From NCBI GenBank assembly GCA_963592435.1, contig CAVAWT010000008.1:1-64000 (forward strand): a stretch of DNA of 64,000 nt, written 5' to 3'. Shown here piece by piece: positions 8,508 through 16,684 of the stretch (position 1 is the first letter of the stretch; every line of letters begins with the position of its first letter). The notes beneath the pieces are model-generated. The model was not told the DNA's origin, did no database searches, and was given only the letters and a program-made list of their open reading frames with translations. The DNA is from Phoenicibacter sp963592435. GTDB lineage: Bacteria > Actinomycetota > Coriobacteriia > Coriobacteriales > Eggerthellaceae. The position numbers and the translations under genes are program-made.

Positions 8508-10913
8508 ATGGATTTAAAGGGTCTCACAACTGATGAGGTGAAAAAACGGGTAGAGCAAGGTCTAACCAACGTTGACGAATCCTTAAACTCAAGAACCTAT
8601 TCAGACATATTCAAAACGAACATATGCACGCTTTTTAATTTTGTAAACCTTGTCTTGGCTGTCTGTGTCGTTTTGACAGGGCAAATCAAAAACATGCTTT
8701 TTATGTGTGTTATCGTTGTCAATGTTTGCATCGGAATCGTTCAAGAAATTCGCTCTAAAAGAACAACCGACAAACTTGCAATCGTTGTTGCCAACGAAGT
8801 TTGCGCATTGAGAGATGGAATTGAGACAACGATACACACAGAAGACATCGTTAAAGATGATGTCATAAAGCTGACCCGTGGAGATCAAATTCCAGCTGAT
8901 TGTGAGATCCTTGAATCAAGTTGCCAAGTCAACGAAAGTTTGCTAACAGGTGAAAGTGACTTGATAACAAAAAAGCCAGGTGACATTTTGATGAGTGGCT
9001 CGTTTGTTAACTCAGGTCATGTCTGGGCAAGAGTTATTCATGTTGGCTCGGAGAATTATTCATCAAAAATTGCTAACGTGGCAAAAGAAACTTCTGAACT
9101 CAACTCTGAGATCATGAAGTCGCTAAACGCCATAATAAAATATGTTTCAATCATCCTCTTCCCTGTTGGAATTTTGCTTTTCTTAAAGTCGTATTTCCTA
9201 GACGCAGGAACTTTTAACGATTCCATGCTTTCGACGGTATCAGCGCTCGTCGGAATGATCCCAGAAGGGCTGATTCTTTTAACATCAACCGTTTTGGCTG
9301 TGTCAGTTATTCGTCTTGCGCAAAAAAATGTGTTAGTTCAAAAACTTTATTGCATCGAAACACTTGCTCGTGTGGACACGCTTTGTCTTGACAAAACAGG
9401 AACGATAACGACAGGCGTCATGACTTTAAGCGACATAGTGTCAATTAATGATCACTCGAAAGAAGAAGTGCATGTCGCCTTAAAATCACTTGTTGCAAGC
9501 GATGCCGACAAAAACGAAACTGCGATGGCGATTGATTCACACTTTTCAAAAATGAGCCACATTCAAACACTAGAGCCAACTGAAATCATACCTTTCAATT
9601 CTGAGAACAAGTGGTCGGGAGCAGAATTTAAGGGTGGCAAAAGATATGTTATGGGGGCTGCGCAATTTGTGTTAAAAGAAGACCCTATAAAATTTGAAGA
9701 AATTAAATCAGATTTAGAGACGCTAACAAAAAACGCACGAGTTTTGCTCGTTGCAGAAGTTCAGGGCTTTGACGATTCGGGTGATTTTATTAAATTGGAA
9801 GGGAATGTCGAGCCGATCGGTTTGGTGAGCATAGTAGATGAGATTCGCGCGAGTGCCGAAGAAACGATAGCTTTTTTTGACTCCCAAGGAGTCGAAATCA
9901 AAGTTATCTCAGGCGATGACCCACACACTGTGAGCGGCATTGCAAAAAAAGTCGGAGTAAAAAACGCTGACAAGTGGGTTGACGCTTCAAAATTTCAAAG
10001 CGAAAATGAAATCAAGGAAGCGCTTAAAAATTACGCAATTTTTGGAAGAGTAAAGCCAGAACAAAAGCAGATTTTTGTAAAATGTCTTCAAAATGACCTT
10101 CACAGAACAGTCGCTATGACAGGAGATGGTGTAAACGACGTTATGGCGCTAAAAAGTGCCGATTGTTCTGTTGCGATGGCAGCAGGAAGCGATGCCGCGA
10201 GAAATGTCGCACACCTTGTTTTGGTAGATAACGATTTTTCTCACATGCCAGAAGTCGTTGCCGAAGGCAGACGTTCAATAAACAATCTTCAACGCTCAGG
10301 ATCTCTTTTTCTTGTCAAAACAATTATGAGCCTTTTCCTTGGGGTCTTATTTATGTTTTTGCCTTGGCAATATCCTTTCACACCAATTCAAATGACTCTC
10401 TTTTCTTGTCTTTGTGTTGGAATTCCATCATTTGTTTTAGCACTTGAACCCAACCATGACTTGGTCCGCGGACACTTCTTGGCAAACTGCATCGTCAAGT
10501 CAATTCCTGGAGGCTTTTGCGCAATACTTGGAATAATTGCAATAAACATCGTTGCAAATTGCTTTTTGGGTTTGACATATAACCAAATCACGACTTGTTC
10601 GCTAATCGCACTTTGCTTCCTTGGGGTTCTTCTCATAATCAGGATTTCTTGGCCATTTACACCAATCAGAATCGCATTGATGGTGTTCATCATTGCTGGT
10701 CTCTTTGTTGGGCTTCACATCCTAAAACCAATTTTTGACATCGCTGTCGTGACACCTGATATGGCAATTCTTTTGATAAGCGTTTGTGGCATTAATTTGA
10801 TAATCTATAACATCATCTATAACAAACTCACTACTTGGCAAAAACAAGCAATTGAAAAAGAAAAGCTTGGAGCTGAAGACAATCTAACGAAGCTATTCAA
10901 GAAAGTGTTTTAA
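8508..10913 (+). CDS. Cation-translocating P-type ATPase
   Basis: This 801-aa membrane pump is driven by an aspartyl-phosphate intermediate. It shows the actuator motif LTGESD (about residue 146), the phosphorylation site DKTGT (about 295), the hinge motif TGDGVND (about 538), and several hydrophobic segments before and after the catalytic loops. There is no N-terminal heavy-metal CXXC domain and no CPC motif in membrane helix 4; the equivalent segment reads MIPEGLI. A P2-like Ca2+/Mg2+-type or related pump is therefore more likely than a copper pump. The transported ion cannot be assigned. It sits between tilS and mnmA with gaps of only 5 and 8 nt. Confidence 0.9.
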   Translation: MDLKGLTTDEVKKRVEQGLTNVDESLNSRTYSDIFKTNICTLFNFVNLVLAVCVVLTGQIKNMLFMCVIVVNVCIGIVQEIRSKRTTDKLAIVVANEVCALRDGIETTIHTEDIVKDDVIKLTRGDQIPADCEILESSCQVNESLLTGESDLITKKPGDILMSGSFVNSGHVWARVIHVGSENYSSKIANVAKETSELNSEIMKSLNAIIKYVSIILFPVGILLFLKSYFLDAGTFNDSMLSTVSALVGMIPEGLILLTSTVLAVSVIRLAQKNVLVQKLYCIETLARVDTLCLDKTGTITTGVMTLSDIVSINDHSKEEVHVALKSLVASDADKNETAMAIDSHFSKMSHIQTLEPTEIIPFNSENKWSGAEFKGGKRYVMGAAQFVLKEDPIKFEEIKSDLETLTKNARVLLVAEVQGFDDSGDFIKLEGNVEPIGLVSIVDEIRASAEETIAFFDSQGVEIKVISGDDPHTVSGIAKKVGVKNADKWVDASKFQSENEIKEALKNYAIFGRVKPEQKQIFVKCLQNDLHRTVAMTGDGVNDVMALKSADCSVAMAAGSDAARNVAHLVLVDNDFSHMPEVVAEGRRSINNLQRSGSLFLVKTIMSLFLGVLFMFLPWQYPFTPIQMTLFSCLCVGIPSFVLALEPNHDLVRGHFLANCIVKSIPGGFCAILGIIAINIVANCFLGLTYNQITTCSLIALCFLGVLLIIRISWPFTPIRIALMVFIIAGLFVGLHILKPIFDIAVVTPDMAILLISVCGINLIIYNIIYNKLTTWQKQAIEKEKLGAEDNLTKLFKKVF

Positions 10914-10921
10914 TTTACACA

Positions 10922-12025
10922 TTGTCACATAAAAACAACATATTAGTAGCCATGAGCGGAGGAGTCGACTCTGCAGTAAGCGCTCTGATTGCGAAGGAAG
11001 CATGCGGTAAAGACGCAATCGGAGCAACAATGAAACTTTTTGATGATGAACTTTTAGGTCGACCGATAAAATCATCTTGTTGTTCGATCGATGATGTTGA
11101 CGACGCTAAAGAAGTTTGCCACACACTTGGAATGCCACACTACACACTAAATTGCAAAAAAGCTTTCATCAAACACGTTGTTGACCCTTTCGTTTGCTCA
11201 TACATCTCTGGTTCAACCCCAAACCCTTGTATTGCGTGTAACAAACATCTCAAATTTGATGAGTTAATAAGGAAAGCAAAAACGCTCGATTCTGACATGA
11301 TTGCAACTGGACATTACGCAAGAATAGAAAAAGAGTTTGGACGCTTAGTTCTAAAACGCGGCTTAGACCCTAAAAAGGACCAATCCTATGTTTTGCACAC
11401 ATTGACAAAAGAGCAACTTAAACATGTTATTTTTCCAATCGGTAGTCTAACAAAAGAAAAAGTGAGAGACATAGCAACTGAATTTGATTTGTGTGTGGCA
11501 GAAAAGAAGGAGTCGCAAGACATATGCTTCATTGAAAATGGTGGTGTCGACGATTTCATCTCGACATATCTTAAAAATAAAAACTTTGAGCGCGTTCAAA
11601 AAAAAGGGAGATTTGTTGACATTAAGGGAAAAACTCTTGCAGAATTTGACGCTTCATCCAGTTTTACGATAGGACAAAGAAAAGGTTTAAACCTTGCACT
11701 TGGTCATCCAGTCTATGTCATCGACATCGACAAAGAAAACAACAGCGTCACAATTGGAGGAAAGGAAGACTTGATAAAGTCAAGAATCGTTGCTTATGAC
11801 TTTAACTGGATTTCAATGAAACCAAATCAAGGCGAGACAGTCAAGTGCACTGCAAAGATCAGATATAACATGAAAGATGTGCCGGCAATTGCAACATGCA
11901 AAGAGACGGGGTGTTGCTCAATAACTTTTCCAGACGGCGTCAGTGCACCTGCAAAAGGTCAATCAGTCGTTCTCTATGATGGAGAAATTGTTTTGGGCGG
12001 CGGCTACATATCAACATCTTCCTGA
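10922..12025 (+). CDS. mnmA: tRNA-specific 2-thiouridylase MnmA
   Basis: MnmA installs the 2-thio group on wobble U34 of Lys, Glu and Gln tRNAs, using sulfur delivered from a cysteine desulfurase. The 367-aa protein has the PP-loop SGGVDS at residues 12-17. The two catalytic cysteines lie in NPCIACNKHLKF (about 101) and in SQDICFIE (about 202). GHYAR and IGQRKGL are also present. Initiation at TTG 10922 gives the usual short N-terminus; an internal ATG falls inside the PP-loop strand and is too late. It is the last gene of the tilS operon. A desulfurase that could serve it is encoded at 13981-15177. Confidence 0.96.
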   Translation: MSHKNNILVAMSGGVDSAVSALIAKEACGKDAIGATMKLFDDELLGRPIKSSCCSIDDVDDAKEVCHTLGMPHYTLNCKKAFIKHVVDPFVCSYISGSTPNPCIACNKHLKFDELIRKAKTLDSDMIATGHYARIEKEFGRLVLKRGLDPKKDQSYVLHTLTKEQLKHVIFPIGSLTKEKVRDIATEFDLCVAEKKESQDICFIENGGVDDFISTYLKNKNFERVQKKGRFVDIKGKTLAEFDASSSFTIGQRKGLNLALGHPVYVIDIDKENNSVTIGGKEDLIKSRIVAYDFNWISMKPNQGETVKCTAKIRYNMKDVPAIATCKETGCCSITFPDGVSAPAKGQSVVLYDGEIVLGGGYISTSS

Positions 12026-12052
12026 GCAAGGAATGTCTCGCTTATAACTAAA

Positions 12053-12086
12053 AACATTCGCGACGTTAACGCGCTTCTTGAATGTT
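12053..12086 (-). terminator. Possible terminator downstream of tRNA-Leu(CAG)
   Basis: AACATTC (12053-12059) and GAATGTT (12080-12086) form a 7-bp stem, with GCG/CGC pairs inside it. Read on the minus strand, the stem runs into a short T-run (GTTTTTAG), 15 nt beyond the CCA end of the tRNA. On the plus strand no T-run follows. Confidence 0.45.
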
Positions 12087-12100
12087 GGTTCACAAGAGAA

Positions 12101-12188
12101 TGGTGCGGGCGAAAGGACTTGAACCTTCACGAGGATAAACCCCACTAGCACCTGAAGCTAGCGCGTCTGCCAATTCCGCCACGCCCGC
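12101..12188 (-). tRNA. tRNA-Leu (anticodon CAG)
   Basis: The minus strand folds into an 88-nt class II tRNA. The acceptor is GCGGGCG/CGCCCGC with discriminator A and an encoded CCA. The anticodon stem CTAGC/GCTAG holds the loop TTCAGGT, hence CAG. A variable arm and the T-loop GGTTCAAGTCC are present. A TATAAT (12207-12212) lies 19 nt upstream. Confidence 0.96.
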
Positions 12189-12206
12189 AAATTAACAGCT
12201 CAAAAA

Positions 12207-12212
12207 ATTATA
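12207..12212 (-). promoter_or_regulatory. -10 element of the tRNA-Leu(CAG) promoter
   Basis: On the minus strand a perfect TATAAT is placed so that transcription would start about 12 nt before the tRNA. No good -35 hexamer is visible at 16-18 bp spacing. Confidence 0.45.
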
Positions 12213-12260
12213 CTCCATTTTTATTTAAGTTAGAGTTTAAAGAAGAGGAATGTTGTCTGC

Positions 12261-12986
12261 CTAATCGTTTTCGGTTAGAATAATTCTTCCACAAACTGGA
12301 CAAGCTGACACTCCCCCAGACTTTTGAATCTCGAGCAATTTTCCTTCTTCAATTTGCGTTCTGCAAACAGAACAACAATCTCCATCTATCGTTGTCAACA
12401 CGACATTTCCAACTTTTCCAACAGCATCGTCATAAAGGTGAGCAAGCTCCTTTGGAAGGGAACCATAGACCTTCTCTCTTTCTTCAGACAACTTTTTGAC
12501 GTTTTTGGCAGAAGTTTTCTTCGCCACGTCAAGGTCCTTTTGAAGAGACTCACATCTTGATTGCACTTGCTCAATGGCTTGACTTAACTTCTTGTCGAGC
12601 TCGTCAACTTTCTTTTGCTCAACTTCGGCTTTCAACATCATCTCTGAAAGTGTGTTCATGCGCGAAGAAATGGAGTCGAGCTCTTTTGTGTGGACTTCAA
12701 GGTTGCGATAGTCTCCAGCAGCCTCATCAATCGACCTTTGAACTGAATCTTGTCTCTGAATCAAAGAGGCTTCCTCGGAACTCATTTTTGAAAAACGCTT
12801 TTCGATGTCTTTTTTCATCACATCGACTTTCTTATATTTTTCATTCAGTTCGCCAAGCTTCACTTTTACTTGACAAAAACTGTCTCTCTCTGGGAGATTC
12901 TCAAAATTGCTTATCTCATTTTTGATTGAAGCATCGATTTCCTGGAGTCGCTTAACATTTTTAATGTCATCTTTTGAAGCCTTCAT
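12261..12986 (-). CDS. Zinc-ribbon coiled-coil protein (COG1579 type)
   Basis: This 241-aa cytosolic protein has residues about 1-185 as long alpha-helical coiled coil, rich in Lys, Glu, Ser and Leu. A C-terminal C4 zinc ribbon follows, CSVCRTQI and later CPVCGRIIL. This matches the widespread COG1579/zf-RING_7 family, generally described as nucleic-acid-associated with poorly known function. Its position next to a Nif3-like gene recurs in actinobacteria. It has its own promoter immediately upstream of the start (13037-13065). Confidence 0.85.
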   Translation of the reverse strand: MKASKDDIKNVKRLQEIDASIKNEISNFENLPERDSFCQVKVKLGELNEKYKKVDVMKKDIEKRFSKMSSEEASLIQRQDSVQRSIDEAAGDYRNLEVHTKELDSISSRMNTLSEMMLKAEVEQKKVDELDKKLSQAIEQVQSRCESLQKDLDVAKKTSAKNVKKLSEEREKVYGSLPKELAHLYDDAVGKVGNVVLTTIDGDCCSVCRTQIEEGKLLEIQKSGGVSACPVCGRIILTEND

Positions 12987-13036
12987 GATGTGCCCCTTAA
13001 CATCCTTCTTGAGAGTTAATTCAATTCCTTTTCGTC

Positions 13037-13065
13037 ATAATACGATAAAACGTTGATTTATGCAA
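13037..13065 (-). promoter_or_regulatory. Promoter of the zinc-ribbon protein gene
   Basis: On the minus strand TTGCAT (13060-13065) and TATTAT (13037-13042) are separated by exactly 17 bp. Both sit between the stop of the Nif3-like gene and the start of the zinc-ribbon gene. Confidence 0.55.
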
Positions 13066-13071
13066 GAAAAA

Positions 13072-13980
13072 TTATATGTTTATCGATGATGTTTGCTGCC
13101 AATTGTGAGATTGATCCAAGATGACGATTTTGCTCGATTTTAAGCCTGCCTTTTTGCAAGCATTTGCTAGAACTGCTGCGAGTGGTAACTCTGAAACGTC
13201 ATGACCCAAATCAATCAACGACAACCCAGATTCAAGAGCCCTAAGTGCGTCATGATATCTGATTTCTCCAGCTATCAACAAGTCAACTTTCGTTTTTATG
13301 CACTCGTCGACCAAATTTGAGGCACTGCCCGTTGCAGTGACGACAGACTTGACGCTTTGAGACATCTCACCCCACACTCTTGGGGCGCGCCCAAAAACAG
13401 TAATGCATCTTAAGGCCATCTCTTTTAGACTCACATCCCCTTTTGTCGTGCAAACTTGCCCGAAACCCTTCGATCTTGAATTTTTATTTGGCAACAAAAC
13501 TCTGTTTTTGACTTTGACTCCATTTAGCATCCTAGAACCTTTTTTCGGCTCAAGATGAAGAAGAGAAGGGAGAACTCGCTGGGCATCCAAGCTCACATCC
13601 AAGGCAGTGTGGAAATTCATGCAAGAAATTCCATTTTGAATTGCCTCATAAACAACAGAACCCGAAGTCATGCCAACATTTTTGATTGGATGAAAACCTT
13701 CAACTCCATCCCTATAAATTGGATGATGTGTCAACAAAACATTAGCGTTTGCTGATTTCGCAGCGTTAATCGCCTGAATTGTTGGGTCAAGAGCAACAGC
13801 AACTCGCCTAATTCTATCTCGAGAATCACCAACTAAGAGACCTGTCTTATCCCACTCACAAGCATCAGTTGCTGGGTACATATCAAGCAATTTTGCTTCA
13901 AGTTCTCCAACATACATGATTTGTTCTTTTTCTTCTTTTACGTCAATTTTTTTTGTTCTTTGTTTTACTAAGTCATGCAT
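13072..13980 (-). CDS. Nif3-like dinuclear metal centre protein (YqfO family)
   Basis: This 302-aa protein is of the NIF3/DUF34 family, toroidal hexamers with a two-metal site; the biochemical role is unsettled (GTP cyclohydrolase 1 type 2 annotations derive from one member). Metal-ligand motifs are visible: WDKTGLLVGD, LLTHHPIYRDG, SCMNFHTALD and, near the end, LIDLGHDVSE. The start at ATG 13980 directly follows the TAA of the upstream desulfurase. It has AGGTGA at 8 nt inside that gene, so translation is probably coupled. A second ATG 21 codons later would also keep the domain. Confidence 0.88.
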   Translation of the reverse strand: MHDLVKQRTKKIDVKEEKEQIMYVGELEAKLLDMYPATDACEWDKTGLLVGDSRDRIRRVAVALDPTIQAINAAKSANANVLLTHHPIYRDGVEGFHPIKNVGMTSGSVVYEAIQNGISCMNFHTALDVSLDAQRVLPSLLHLEPKKGSRMLNGVKVKNRVLLPNKNSRSKGFGQVCTTKGDVSLKEMALRCITVFGRAPRVWGEMSQSVKSVVTATGSASNLVDECIKTKVDLLIAGEIRYHDALRALESGLSLIDLGHDVSELPLAAVLANACKKAGLKSSKIVILDQSHNWQQTSSINI

Positions 13981-15177
13981 TTAAGAAATCACCTCTCTAA
14001 AACTTTTAATAAAAACATCAATATCTTCTTCAGTTGTGTACCTTCCAAAAGAAACTCTCAACTCAGAAAAAGCTTCGTCATCAGAACATCCGACTGCCTT
14101 TAGTGAGCTGGAGGGTTTTGTTGACTCAGAAGAACACGCACTGCCACCTGAAACACAGATCCCCTTCTCGTCAAGTTGCAAAATGATGCTTTCCGACTCA
14201 AAACCAGGCACAAGAAATGTTGCAACATTAGGCAAAAAAGTTGCATGTAGATTTTTAGCAGTTGCTTTTGTTTCATCTACGACAAGTTTGCAATTTTTTC
14301 CTGTCTTCGTGACCATCTCACACACACTCAAAACAAGTTTATCTTTAAGCTCTCTCAAACGCTTTGCTTCTTCTTCACGTTTTAGGCAACTTGCCTTGAC
14401 AGAAACAGCAAATCCAGCAGCACCAGAAACGTTTTGTGTTCCACCTCTCCTTTTCCTCTCTTGCCCACCTCCAACAATTGGAGACTGAAACTTAATCCCA
14501 CTTTTTATGAAGAGACCGCCAACGCCTTGAGGCCCTCCAATTTTGTGTGACGACCAAGAAGCAGCATCAACGCCTAACTCTTGAAAATCGACATCCACTT
14601 TCCCGACTGCCTGAGTTATGTCTGTGTGAAACAGGCAACCATTTTTGTGCGAAACTTTTGAAAGTTGAGCCACATCTTGGACGGAAGCAAGTTCAGAATT
14701 TGCCATTTGTATTGAAACTAGTGGCTTAGTTGCAGTAGTGAGCGTTTTTTTCAGATCATCTGGATGAATGAAGCCAAATTTGTCTACTTTGACTTTGATG
14801 ACGTTATTTTTACCAGCAACAGCCATGGCTGCCATCTCGACAGATGGATGTTCTATGTTTGATATGACAATGGACTCTCTCTCGTTGGCATAAAACATAC
14901 CATAGAGCGCAAGAAAAGTGGACTCAGTTGCAGACGATGTGAAAACAATCTCATCAGGTCTTTTAGCGTTTAGGCTATCAGCGATTGTTTTCCTCGCCTT
15001 TTCAAGATGAATGCTTGCATCACGTCCAGGCGTGTAGAGAGAATTTGCGTTACCACGAAGACAAACGCTATCGTTTCCAAATGTGTGAAAATAGGGTCGA
15101 ATTGCAAACCTCGATTCCTCGCATAAAGGGGCAGTTGCTGCATAGTCAAGGTAGACATATTTTTTATGCTCACCCAT
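13981..15177 (-). CDS. Cysteine desulfurase, NifS/IscS family
   Basis: This PLP enzyme removes sulfur from cysteine as a protein persulfide for Fe-S clusters, tRNA thiolation and related pathways. The 398-aa protein shows YLDYAATAPL at the N-terminus, FHTDITQAVGK, the PLP lysine in SSHKIGGPQG, and the catalytic cysteine in SGGSACSSESTKPS. It is adjacent to Nif3-like and rpe genes rather than to iscU. It is the likeliest sulfur donor for MnmA encoded nearby, which is an inference. A second, SufS/Csd-like desulfurase lies at 18488-19639. Confidence 0.93.
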   Translation of the reverse strand: MGEHKKYVYLDYAATAPLCEESRFAIRPYFHTFGNDSVCLRGNANSLYTPGRDASIHLEKARKTIADSLNAKRPDEIVFTSSATESTFLALYGMFYANERESIVISNIEHPSVEMAAMAVAGKNNVIKVKVDKFGFIHPDDLKKTLTTATKPLVSIQMANSELASVQDVAQLSKVSHKNGCLFHTDITQAVGKVDVDFQELGVDAASWSSHKIGGPQGVGGLFIKSGIKFQSPIVGGGQERKRRGGTQNVSGAAGFAVSVKASCLKREEEAKRLRELKDKLVLSVCEMVTKTGKNCKLVVDETKATAKNLHATFLPNVATFLVPGFESESIILQLDEKGICVSGGSACSSESTKPSSSLKAVGCSDDEAFSELRVSFGRYTTEEDIDVFIKSFREVIS

Positions 15178-15184
15178 TTTTGTT

Positions 15185-15904
15185 TTAGAAAAATCCTTCC
15201 AACATTTTTTGTTTTTTTATCCCTGCCTGTCGTCCCAATTCCCCATCCATCTTTATCGCTGTTATTGCTTTTGAACGATCATCGGCGCAAAAACATGCAT
15301 TTCCGCAAACCAAAACATCTGCCCCGCTTGCACAAACTTTTTGCGCAGTTCCAACACCGATTCCCCCGTCTGCCTGCATTAAAGGTGCAACGTTGTGCGC
15401 AGCAGCAATAGCACAAACTTCTGCCATCAAATCGATCACCTTTGGCTGAAACTTTTGACCTGAAAATCCAGGTTCAACACTCATGACTAAAACCATATCA
15501 AAAGCAGAAATCAAGTCATCCAAAACCTCAGTTTTTGTGGATGGACGAATTGCAATCCCAGCTTTCTTTTTGGCTGTGTGTATGATGCGTGCTATTCTCA
15601 CGAGCTCATCGGCTGTTCCTGCCTCCGCATGAATAGTAATTATGTCGGAGCCAGCTTCGATGTAGTCCTCAACAGTGTCAAGAGGATTTGAAATCATTAA
15701 GTGAACATCGAGTGGCAGATTCGTGATTTCTTTTAACCTCTTTATCAAAGGCAAGCCGAAAGTCAAATTGTTAACAAAATGACCATCCATAACATCGACA
15801 TGTATCATGCTTGCTCCAGCCTTTTCGACAGAAACGACGTCGCGCTCTAAATTGCACAAATCAGCAGAAAGTATGGAAGGTGAGATCTTTATTTTTTCAA
15901 ACAT
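15185..15904 (-). CDS. rpe: Ribulose-phosphate 3-epimerase
   Basis: This enzyme interconverts ribulose 5-phosphate and xylulose 5-phosphate. The 239-aa TIM barrel carries ISPSILSADL, the metal/catalytic segments VDVMDGHFVNNLTFG and DVHLMI, MSVEPGFSGQKF, and ADGGIG near the C-terminus. The C-terminal region is slightly longer than average. It is 7 nt upstream of the desulfurase gene. No strong ribosome site is seen before ATG 15904. Confidence 0.95.
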   Translation of the reverse strand: MFEKIKISPSILSADLCNLERDVVSVEKAGASMIHVDVMDGHFVNNLTFGLPLIKRLKEITNLPLDVHLMISNPLDTVEDYIEAGSDIITIHAEAGTADELVRIARIIHTAKKKAGIAIRPSTKTEVLDDLISAFDMVLVMSVEPGFSGQKFQPKVIDLMAEVCAIAAAHNVAPLMQADGGIGVGTAQKVCASGADVLVCGNACFCADDRSKAITAIKMDGELGRQAGIKKQKMLEGFF

Positions 15905-15932
15905 TTAACCAGCATTTTTCTTCAAAGCTTTT

Positions 15933-15959
15933 TTGATCCTTATTATTTAATTATATAAT
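15933..15959 (+). promoter_or_regulatory. Candidate promoter of the MGMT-like gene
   Basis: A perfect -10 TATAAT lies at 15954-15959. Upstream is TTGATC (15933-15938, 15-bp spacer) or TTTTGA (17-bp spacer). It lies 33 nt before ATG 15993 in the divergent rpe/MGMT-like gap. Confidence 0.4.
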
Positions 15960-15992
15960 TTGAGGCATAAATAATGACGAGAATCACACATT

Positions 15993-16469
15993 ATGCGCTC
16001 AAAAATAATCGATTTGACATACTACATCTATAACACTCAATTTGGACCAATAACAATTTCTAGTGACAACCAACATATTACAGGCGTTTTTCTTGGCGCA
16101 ACTTCGATGAGCGGAACATTCAAGCCAACTAAAGTCACAAACGAATGTTCAACCCAATTGTTACAATACTTTTCGGGACTTAGGCAAAAATTCAACGTTA
16201 AAATCAAATTGCAAGGGACAGAATTTGAAAAAGAGGTTTGGCGAGCGCTCTATGACACAAATTTTGGACAAGTCATCACCCCCACGGAACTTGCTGAAAA
16301 AATCGGAAGAGAAGGTTCTCACAGAAACATAACGCGCGCAGCTCACGCAAACAACATTTCAGTGATTATTCCCGACCACAGACTTCTTCCAGCTTCAAAA
16401 TTTGAAAAACCAACGCCCGAATCTAAAAGAAGAGCTGCCATTCGCAAAATAGAACAGAGATTTTCCTGA
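15993..16469 (+). CDS. Alkyltransferase-like protein (MGMT homologue, catalytic Cys replaced by Asp)
   Basis: This 158-aa protein has an N-terminal Ogt/Ada-like ribonuclease-like domain (about 1-75) and a C-terminal MGMT DNA-binding domain. The latter contains FEKEVWRALYDTNFGQVITPTELAEKIG-type sequence, an arginine-finger position R111 and the Asn hinge (N120/N121). The universal PCHR active site reads PDHR here. Codon 128 (16374-16376) is GAC (Asp), not Cys, so the protein cannot accept an alkyl group through a cysteine. Known alkyltransferase-like proteins (ATLs), usually with Trp, bind O6-alkylguanine and pass it to nucleotide-excision repair. A similar sensing role is an inference. The gene is monocistronic, between rpe and the selenium cluster. 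Confidence 0.85.
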   Translation: MRSKIIDLTYYIYNTQFGPITISSDNQHITGVFLGATSMSGTFKPTKVTNECSTQLLQYFSGLRQKFNVKIKLQGTEFEKEVWRALYDTNFGQVITPTELAEKIGREGSHRNITRAAHANNISVIIPDHRLLPASKFEKPTPESKRRAAIRKIEQRFS

Positions 16470-16492
16470 TAATGATTAATATTCTGTAATAA

Positions 16493-16530
16493 AATAATGA
16501 AAGGGACACAAAAGGTTAAGTTTCATTATT
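16493..16530. promoter_or_regulatory. 10-bp inverted repeat downstream of the MGMT-like gene
   Basis: AATAATGAAA (16493-16502) and TTTCATTATT (16521-16530) are perfect inverted repeats around an 18-nt loop. They begin 24 nt after the MGMT-like stop codon. The stem is AT-rich and no T-run follows, so a classical terminator is doubtful; it may be a weak terminator or an operator for the yedE cluster. Confidence 0.4.
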
Positions 16531-16550
16531 CTGCCTCGTGACTAATCAAG

Positions 16551-16598
16551 AAAGTTGTCTCAGAAATTTCTGCATACCATTTGTTGTTAAAGTTGTCT
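16551..16598 (+). promoter_or_regulatory. Palindrome and direct repeats upstream of the selenium cluster
   Basis: A perfect 12-bp palindrome, CAGAAATTTCTG (16561-16572), is bracketed by two copies of AAAGTTGTCT (16551-16560 and 16589-16598). A possible promoter, TTGTTA followed after 17 bp by TATTGA, overlaps the second copy. The arrangement resembles an operator region controlling yedE about 90 nt downstream. No regulator gene is adjacent. Confidence 0.4.
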
Positions 16599-16684
16599 GC
16601 TTCATTTATTGAACAAGTTTAACAAAAAATGGGCTCTATCAACGTTCAAATAAGAAAATAGAAACTTAGAAGGAAGGTTTTTAA

